DNA of 27,272 bases from a virus. The first letter of the stretch is position 1. Each line of letters opens with the position of its first letter. Shown here in pieces: positions 22,523 to 27,272 of the stretch. Location: the IMG/VR virus record IMGVR_UViG_3300027796_000041, positions 1 through 27,272 of that record; one strand, 5' to 3'. The notes beneath the pieces were generated by a model that worked only from the letters and a program-made list of their open reading frames with translations, did no database searches and had not been told where the DNA came from. Made by a program: the position numbers and the translations under genes.

Positions 22523-22646
22523 AGATAACACTCCAATCGTATATTTTTCCTGAGATTCTCAGGTTCATTGTACATATTAGCGTACTTGGAGGCCACTATG
22601 CAAATTGCGTATATAACAATCTTTTGCTTAATAATTTGTGCGGTTG

Positions 22647-24410
22647 TTACAAGCCCTTTATTACCCTCGCGATACCAGCCACAACAAAGCAGACGCAGGG
22701 CAGCGCGCATCCGTTGCCCCAAAGTTTGTATTCGGCGCTGTCCGAATGCGGGTTTTCCAACCACTTGATAATCTGATTCCTGCTTTTGGGCTTTGACGAT
22801 GTCCCCATGACTTTGCGGTGGGTTTCAAACACCTCCGCCCAAAACGCGATATCATCCTCACTCGGGTTCTCCGTACCCAAATTCGAGCACCAGTTTTTAC
22901 TAAACCCTTGCAAGGAGGCACATTCTGTGGGTGTGAGTCTTCGGACTGTGTATCCCGGAGAAATAACATGATAATCGCCGCTGAACGCTTCCTGATTTCC
23001 CAAAAACTGCTTATCATGGCAAGACGCCTGTATGGTTCCCGTCACATCGCCGTCCGAACCCAGCCTTTGTTCGCCCGCGTATGCAACGGCATGGTTGCTG
23101 ACTGTATCAATAGTGAACGATATATCCTTTTTGATACCGCTGCCTTTTGGGCCGTTTTTATCCTTTCTGCCGATCATGGTTCCCTGCAGGGAATAGCTCT
23201 CCACGATGGCGAGCCCGCCTTGGTTGCACGCTGGGGTTCCGCCGTTTGCGTCCAGCGTCCTGCTGGTTTCCGCTTCATAAATTCCGCTGTGCGGATTCGG
23301 CGATTTCATTGCGTTGCTGCCGTCGGAGCAGATGCCGTAGATTTTTTTCTCCACAGTAAGTTCACTGCACCTGCTTTCACCTGTATCAAAGGTATTCAGC
23401 GTATTGGCAGTTTCAGCCTCTTCCCAAATCTGCGCTTCATTTCTATTATGGGGACGGGTACCTTTACGGAACACGGCGGGCATTTCTTTCACCACAAACG
23501 GCTGGTTGTTGCCGCCTTCACCATAGTTTGCAGACACCGTACGCGCTGTATCCAGCGGGCCTGTATAGCGGGTATCCTGGCTATGGTTTTCAAACAGCGC
23601 CACGCAGACCTGATTATCGCCCATCTGCGCCCGCAACGTGCAGGTCTGTTCTGTGACATGATGCCCTCCCAGCCGGCTCATGGCTCCCGGCTGAAAGCTG
23701 ACTGCATTTCCAGCGCCGCCTTCAGCATAGGCGGCAGCTGTTTCCCACGGAACTGCGCTCTGCGGAGGATGCCAAGACACGCTTTGGGGCTCAAATAGTA
23801 TTTCTCCGGCACATTCGCCTCCAAAATCTGCGACAAGGTAGATACGTCGGCGGCGTTGGGGGACTCCCCAAAATTGCGCGTCGACTGTTCTGTACGCAAT
23901 GGAAAAATCGTCTCCCACGATCTCTCCGGCGGTAAGCCATTTGTCCTTCGGAGGCATAGGAACAGATAGGGTTTCGTCTTTGATTTTTGCGATTTCTTCG
24001 AGGACTGTTCTAAAATCGCGGGACTTTCCGCTGCTGAATGCGCCGGGCACGTTTTCCCAGATAATAAATCTCGGGTATCTCCCATTGGTTTTACACCTCA
24101 TTTCTTTGATTACTCTTATCGCCTCAAAAAACAGCGATGATTTACTCCCAGATATTCCCAGTCTTTTGCCAGCAAGACTAAGATCGGTACAGGGTGAGCC
24201 GAAGGAAATAATGTCAACAGGCTGTATTCCCCCGCCGTTTATGCGGCAGATATCACCGATATGCTTCATTTCCGGCAGCCTTTTTGTGGTTACCCTAATC
24301 GGGAACGGTTCAATCTCGCTCGCCCAGACCGGCGTAATGCCGTTCAAATTTGCCGCAAGCGGGAAAGCGCCTGAGCCATCAAAGAGCGACCCCATTTTTA
24401 TATCAGGCAT
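22647..24410 (-). CDS. DNA C5-cytosine methyltransferase
   Basis: A 587-residue enzyme that methylates cytosine at C5. Conserved motifs: I (FDGSGAFP, 10-17), IV with catalytic Cys74 (FGSPCTDLS), VI (ENV, 119-121), VIII (QRRRRIYLVADF, from 185), and the C-terminal LTPTECASLQGF (from about 492) followed by GNGCALP. The long middle (about 210-480) is a Gly/Thr-rich target-recognition region typical of prophage enzymes. The ATG at 24410 follows AAGGGTG and overlaps the stop of the N6-methyltransferase gene by 8 bases. No restriction enzyme is visible nearby, so it probably protects phage DNA against host restriction. Confidence 0.94.
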   Translation of the reverse strand: MPDIKMGSLFDGSGAFPLAANLNGITPVWASEIEPFPIRVTTKRLPEMKHIGDICRINGGGIQPVDIISFGSPCTDLSLAGKRLGISGSKSSLFFEAIRVIKEMRCKTNGRYPRFIIWENVPGAFSSGKSRDFRTVLEEIAKIKDETLSVPMPPKDKWLTAGEIVGDDFSIAYRTVDAQFWGVPQRRRRIYLVADFGGECAGEILFEPQSVSWHPPQSAVPWETAAAYAEGGAGNAVSFQPGAMSRLGGHHVTEQTCTLRAQMGDNQVCVALFENHSQDTRYTGPLDTARTVSANYGEGGNNQPFVVKEMPAVFRKGTRPHNRNEAQIWEEAETANTLNTFDTGESRCSELTVEKKIYGICSDGSNAMKSPNPHSGIYEAETSRTLDANGGTPACNQGGLAIVESYSLQGTMIGRKDKNGPKGSGIKKDISFTIDTVSNHAVAYAGEQRLGSDGDVTGTIQASCHDKQFLGNQEAFSGDYHVISPGYTVRRLTPTECASLQGFSKNWCSNLGTENPSEDDIAFWAEVFETHRKVMGTSSKPKSRNQIIKWLENPHSDSAEYKLWGNGCALPCVCFVVAGIARVIKGL

Positions 24411-25692
24411 TGTTATCACCCTTTTCCAGTTCCGCATAAGCCGTTTTTATACCGTCACGAATCAGGTATATATTTCCATCATCACCCATCTGCTGCGCAT
24501 ATCTCGCAACTATGACATCCACATATTTTTCGTCAACCTCAATCATACAGCAGATTCTGTCCGTCTGTTCGCAGGCGATCAGCGTGCTGCCCGATCCGCC
24601 GAATGGGTCCAACACAACGGAATTCACCATACTGGAATTCATAATGGGGTACGCAATCAGCTGCAAAGGTTTCATAGTAGGATGAACATCATTCTTTTTC
24701 GGGCGGTCATAGTTCCAGACCGTCGACTGTTTCCTGTCAGAATACCATTTGTGGCTGCCGCCCGGCTTCCAGCCGTACAGAACCGGTTCATGCTGATAAT
24801 GGTAGTCGCATTTGCCCATGGCAAAGCTGTTTTTCACCCACAGGCAGGTTTCATGGCAGAAAAAACCCGCCTCCGTAAAGGCGGTTCTGAAATTCACCGT
24901 TTCCTTATCCGCGTGAAATACATAAATGCAGGCGCCGTCCGCCATCACTCCATATGTGTTTTTGTAAAAGGCTAGCAGGAACTTTTTAAATTCCGCGCCC
25001 GCCATATTATCGTTCAGGATTTTTCCGGCTGTCCCTTCATATGCCACGTTATACGGCGGGTCGGTTATAACAAGGTTCGCCTGTCTGCCTTCCATCAGAA
25101 CCGTATAACTCTCCTGTTTTGTGCTGTCGCCGCACAGAAGCCTGTGCCTGCCCAGGAGCCAGATATCCCCCTGTCTGGATACCGGATTTTCCGGCGGTGG
25201 AATCTCGCAGTCGTCCTCTTTTACGTTCTCGCTTGTTATATTGGACATCATTTCATCCAAATCCTGCACAGTAAACCCGGTCAGCTCAAAGTCGATATCG
25301 CCGCTTGCCTTGATTTCCGCTAAAATATCCGCCGCCATATCTTTGTCAAGCTCACTAAGCTCGGACAATCGGTTATCCGCCACTAAATCAGCCCATTCCG
25401 CCGCTTCGCTTTCATAATCCTGATAATCCACCGGAGCCTTCTCCGTTTTTATTTCAACTGCCGCCGCCAGCCGACCATGCCCTTTTACGATAAAACCGCT
25501 TCGTTTGGAAACGGTAATAGGCGCGCGCCAGCCCTGGCTTTGTATAATCCTTGCCAGCAGCTTAATCTGCTCCTTACTGTGGGTGTTGGGGTTTCTCGGA
25601 TTGCCCACAAGCTTTGTAATATCCACAATTTCGTCGTGAGCACAGTAGACGGGAATATCCCCCGCCATTGCCTTTGGAAACACTTTCTCCAC
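24403..25692 (-). CDS. ParB-like domain fused to N6-adenine (N4/N6) DNA methyltransferase
   Basis: The 429-residue protein has an N-terminal ParB/sulfiredoxin-like domain (GNPRNPNTHSKEQIKLLARI from 30, GHGR at 71-74) and a beta-class methyltransferase. In the latter the catalytic DPPY (201-204) precedes the SAM-binding DPFGGSGST (352-360), with HPTMKP (327-332). It would methylate adenine N6 or cytosine N4. It begins with GTG behind GAGGAG and is coupled to the C5 enzyme. Such ParB-methylase fusions are common orphan enzymes of Firmicutes phages; target sequence unknown. Confidence 0.93.
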   Translation of the reverse strand: MEKVFPKAMAGDIPVYCAHDEIVDITKLVGNPRNPNTHSKEQIKLLARIIQSQGWRAPITVSKRSGFIVKGHGRLAAAVEIKTEKAPVDYQDYESEAAEWADLVADNRLSELSELDKDMAADILAEIKASGDIDFELTGFTVQDLDEMMSNITSENVKEDDCEIPPPENPVSRQGDIWLLGRHRLLCGDSTKQESYTVLMEGRQANLVITDPPYNVAYEGTAGKILNDNMAGAEFKKFLLAFYKNTYGVMADGACIYVFHADKETVNFRTAFTEAGFFCHETCLWVKNSFAMGKCDYHYQHEPVLYGWKPGGSHKWYSDRKQSTVWNYDRPKKNDVHPTMKPLQLIAYPIMNSSMVNSVVLDPFGGSGSTLIACEQTDRICCMIEVDEKYVDVIVARYAQQMGDDGNIYLIRDGIKTAYAELEKGDNNA

Positions 25693-26084
25693 GCATCTTC
25701 ACTCTCCTCTGCTGATGTATTTATATAACTATAACAAAGCTTATCCGCACAATATCATAATACCGGTTCCGGCCAGTCTTTGCGGCTCTCACTACGCAAA
25801 GCCCGGCCTTCTCCGGAAGCAGTCACGCTGCTCTGCTTGAATATGAATTTTCAGATTATTTTCATAACCGGTCACTATAAAATCCATATCCCCTCATATT
25901 TGATGTTATATGCTGATAAACTTATGACCCTGAGTGTTTTCCTCTCTATTAATCATAGTACCTGTAACTTACGGCGCAACTGACGCTGCAGAACTGTCTG
26001 TTTTTATTGCCATACGCCGTAAATTCTTTTTACCACTAAAAATACGTTTTTATCATCACCCTCTGTTTTCTGTTTTTTATATGC
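25693..26084. other. Gene-poor gap with inverted repeats
   Basis: I find no convincing gene in these 390 bases on either strand. There are two notable stem-loops. CTTTGCG/CGCAAAG (25778-25784 and 25795-25801) is flanked by GGCC on both sides. TTACGGCG/CGCCGTAA (25969-25976 and 26015-26022) spans a 38-base loop. Short frames exist, such as a 32-codon one starting MDFIVTGYEN on the minus strand, but its ribosome site is too close to the ATG. Possibly a leader or structured RNA for the methyltransferase operon. Confidence 0.5.
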
Positions 26085-26127
26085 AAAAACACCGCAACCC
26101 CTCATTAAATCAGAGGATTCCGGTGTT
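26085..26127 (-). terminator. Terminator after the HNH gene
   Basis: On the minus strand AACACCG (26127-26121) pairs with CGGTGTT (26094-26088), with inner CCTC/GAGG pairs, and is followed by five T. It closes the HNH transcript. Confidence 0.75.
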
Positions 26128-26158
26128 CAACTGCATACGAAATTAAAAAAAATACGTA

Positions 26159-26518
26159 TCATTTGGTTTTATTATACCGATACTTTGGTATACTGTCCTG
26201 CATTCCGGTCTTGGTGTTATGACATTTATTACACAATGGCTGCCAATTCCTTTGATCCCACAGCAGCTTTGGGTCGCCGCGGTGCGGAACAATATGATCA
26301 ACAGCAGTCGCTTCCACCAGCCTACCCTGCCTGTGACACTCAATACAGAGCGGATGCGACTGCAGATACAGCTTGCTCAGCCTGCGCCATTTGCAGTCAT
26401 ATCCGCGATCATGCGCGGAAGGGCGGTTATGTAATTTATTATGTTTTTCGCAGTAGGTATCGAGCGTCAGCTCCGGGCATCCCGGATGCCTGCACGGTTT
26501 TTTTGGTTTTGTCGGCAT
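26159..26518 (-). CDS. HNH endonuclease
   Basis: The 119-residue protein has the HNH signature: Asp74-His75 (VDHIVPH), Asn91 and His100, inside a zinc frame of Cys58/Cys61 and Cys96/Cys99. An extra N-terminal Cys/His cluster (Cys9, Cys14, Cys23, His26) is usual for the phage-packaging subgroup. In HK97-like phages the HNH protein acts with terminase to cut cos sites; its association with P27 TerS supports that, although here it lies 4.5 kb upstream rather than beside terS. GGAGGTG precedes the ATG. Confidence 0.92.
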   Translation of the reverse strand: MPTKPKKPCRHPGCPELTLDTYCEKHNKLHNRPSAHDRGYDCKWRRLSKLYLQSHPLCIECHRQGRLVEATAVDHIVPHRGDPKLLWDQRNWQPLCNKCHNTKTGMQDSIPKYRYNKTK

Positions 26519-26551
26519 CTACAGCACCTCCATATAATTGGACAAAGCAAA

Positions 26552-26578
26552 AGCCCCAACACTTTATATGGCAGGGCT
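26552..26578 (-). terminator. Probable terminator after the late-regulator gene
   Basis: On the minus strand AGCCCTGCCA and TGTTGGGGCT form a 10-position stem with one mismatch and two G-U pairs around a 7-base loop, followed by TTTGCTTT. The T run is interrupted, so it may be leaky. Confidence 0.5.
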
Positions 26579-26645
26579 GTTCTCCGTCTATCCAATTTCT
26601 CTGATTATATATATATCATACTTTGCCAGTGTCATACAATGTCTT

Positions 26646-27053
26646 TTAGTGTCCTGTTTGAATTTCTTTTAAACTTTTTGCATGAATTTTATGTGTGTAC
26701 CGAAGATCATACCCCAATTTATCAGCAATTACAGACCAATCTTTTCCTGATAAGTACCGCAGTTCAAGCAAAAGCCTGTGTGTGGAATTTTTAACTGTAT
26801 TGATTTTTTCCATAATTTCAAGCTTTACCTCAACCAGCCGTTCGGCATCCAGACTGATCTCATTCTGTAAATCCATGAGCTTCACCATCAGGTTTTCCAT
26901 CCTTTGTGGATCTTTGGTGCCGCTTACATTTCCGATGTCCATCCCTGAAGTTATCTTACACGCAAGTTCCTGCAGCGACTGTACTTGCTCCAGCTTGCTT
27001 ACAATCTGCTGATCCAGAAGATACGCCCTTGATAAATATTCTTTCGCTGTCAT
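26646..27053 (-). CDS. Sigma-region-4-like phage regulator (DUF1492/ArpU-like)
   Basis: The 135-residue protein begins MTAKEYLSRAYLLDQQIVSK and contains the family stretches VSGTKDPQRMENLMVKLMDL and LVEVKLEIMEKINTV. It ends in a sigma-70 region 4-like helix-turn-helix (LELRYLSGKDWSVIADKLGYDLRYTHKIHAKSL). Proteins of this kind sit at the end of the early region of Firmicutes prophages and are thought to switch on late transcription. The ATG at 27053 follows GGAGGTGCGGAGG. That it activates the late operon here is inferred from position. Confidence 0.85.
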   Translation of the reverse strand: MTAKEYLSRAYLLDQQIVSKLEQVQSLQELACKITSGMDIGNVSGTKDPQRMENLMVKLMDLQNEISLDAERLVEVKLEIMEKINTVKNSTHRLLLELRYLSGKDWSVIADKLGYDLRYTHKIHAKSLKEIQTGH

Positions 27054-27067
27054 CCTCCGCACCTCCG

Positions 27068-27272
27068 TTAAAACTTTATGACTTTGCACATGCTGTCCAG
27101 CACGGGATATGTATGCCGGCAGCTTTCCAAAATCCCAAGTTTTTGCAGCCGCTTTTTACTTTTCAAAAAGTCCTGTCTGAATTTATCCTCGCTTTTACGA
27201 AAACCACAGTTGTCCGGACAGCTTTCATTGTTTGTAATCAGGCACTTCGTTCCTCTTTTCGCAAAGCATATA
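27068..27272 (-). CDS. Cys-rich small phage protein, C-terminal part (runs off the right edge)
   Basis: The minus-strand frame is open from the window edge to a TAA at 27068-27070, giving 67 residues. It is Cys-rich (ICFAKRGTKC, NNESCPDNCGFRK) and ends LGILESCRHTYPVLDSMCKVIKF. The spacing of cysteines suggests a zinc-binding small protein, of a type often found just upstream of DUF1492-like regulators in clostridial prophages. The start is outside the window and I cannot name a function. The stop is 14 bases from the regulator start, so they share an operon. Confidence 0.6.
   Translation of the reverse strand, partial: ICFAKRGTKCLITNNESCPDNCGFRKSEDKFRQDFLKSKKRLQKLGILESCRHTYPVLDSMCKVIKF

Noticed and set aside
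22549-22563. Perfect CCTGAG/CTCAGG hairpin between the C5 methyltransferase and the next gene
   Set aside because: It has only a 3-base loop and no T run on the minus strand, so it is not called a terminator.
22598-22768. Plus-strand ORF of 56 codons with GGAGG before its ATG and a signal-like hydrophobic N-terminus (MQIAYITIFCLIICAVV)
   Set aside because: Two thirds of it is antisense to the C-terminal coding region of the C5 methyltransferase, no promoter is visible, and the C-terminal part is Arg-rich as expected from a shadow frame. It would need expression evidence.
22818-23798. 326-codon plus-strand ORF opposite the C5 methyltransferase
   Set aside because: It is a shadow of the methyltransferase gene, whose conserved motifs on the minus strand are unmistakable.
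23899-24975. 358-codon plus-strand ORF opposite the two methyltransferases
   Set aside because: It is antisense to two motif-verified genes and shows no family resemblance.
25755-25830. Minus-strand coding-like run ending SRKDWPEPVL in the gap before the methyltransferases
   Set aside because: It has no start with a ribosome site and is only about 25 codons long. It may be a gene remnant, but I cannot support it.
1-27272. CRISPR arrays, tRNA genes and insertion sequences
   Set aside because: No regularly spaced repeats, cloverleaf-like sequence or transposase frame was found by reading both strands.

Overview
The window is about 27 kb of a temperate phage (prophage) genome, almost certainly from a Bacillota host of class Clostridia. 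The reasons are purine-rich GGAGG ribosome sites throughout, frequent GTG and TTG starts, a P27-type small terminase subunit, a PBSX-like (Xkd) contractile tail set, a DUF1492/ArpU-like regulator, and small zinc-ribbon and DUF6900-like proteins typical of clostridial prophages. Every protein-coding gene I accept lies on the minus strand, so the genes are transcribed from right to left. No host gene and no attachment site is visible, and both edges cut through genes.

Reading in the direction of transcription (high to low coordinates): a Cys-rich partial gene and a sigma-region-4-like late regulator (27.3-26.6 kb); an HNH nuclease (26.5-26.2 kb); a 466-base gap without a convincing gene; a ParB-like/N6-adenine methyltransferase overlapping a C5-cytosine methyltransferase (25.7-22.6 kb); three small genes (22.5-21.8 kb); a strong terminator; then terminase small and large subunits, portal, ClpP-type prohead protease, HK97-fold capsid and connector proteins (21.7-14.8 kb). 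The contractile tail follows: sheath, tube, assembly chaperone with a programmed -1 frameshift, tape measure, XkdP/Q/R/S, baseplate J, XkdU (14.8-4.5 kb). Then come a tail fibre with a self-cleaving chaperone domain, two further adsorption-type proteins, a holin, an amidase, and the start of a small HTH gene (4.5 kb to 1).

Two cargo insertions interrupt the tail operon. (1) Between tape measure and XkdP (10.03-10.43 kb) is a compact locus with the layout of a type I toxin-antitoxin system. It has a 24-residue hydrophobic peptide gene with a strong but hairpin-sequestered Shine-Dalgarno, its own consensus promoter, an opposing perfect TTGACA-17-TATAAT promoter on the plus strand, and a shared bidirectional terminator between them. 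(2) Between XkdQ and XkdR (6.9-8.7 kb) is an AT-rich block with a 64-residue unknown protein and a 382-residue HD-type metal phosphohydrolase, with a repeat-flanked promoter-like site and its own UUCG-capped terminator. Both are candidates for prophage-borne stability or defence functions. The functional assignments of both are inferences from sequence architecture.
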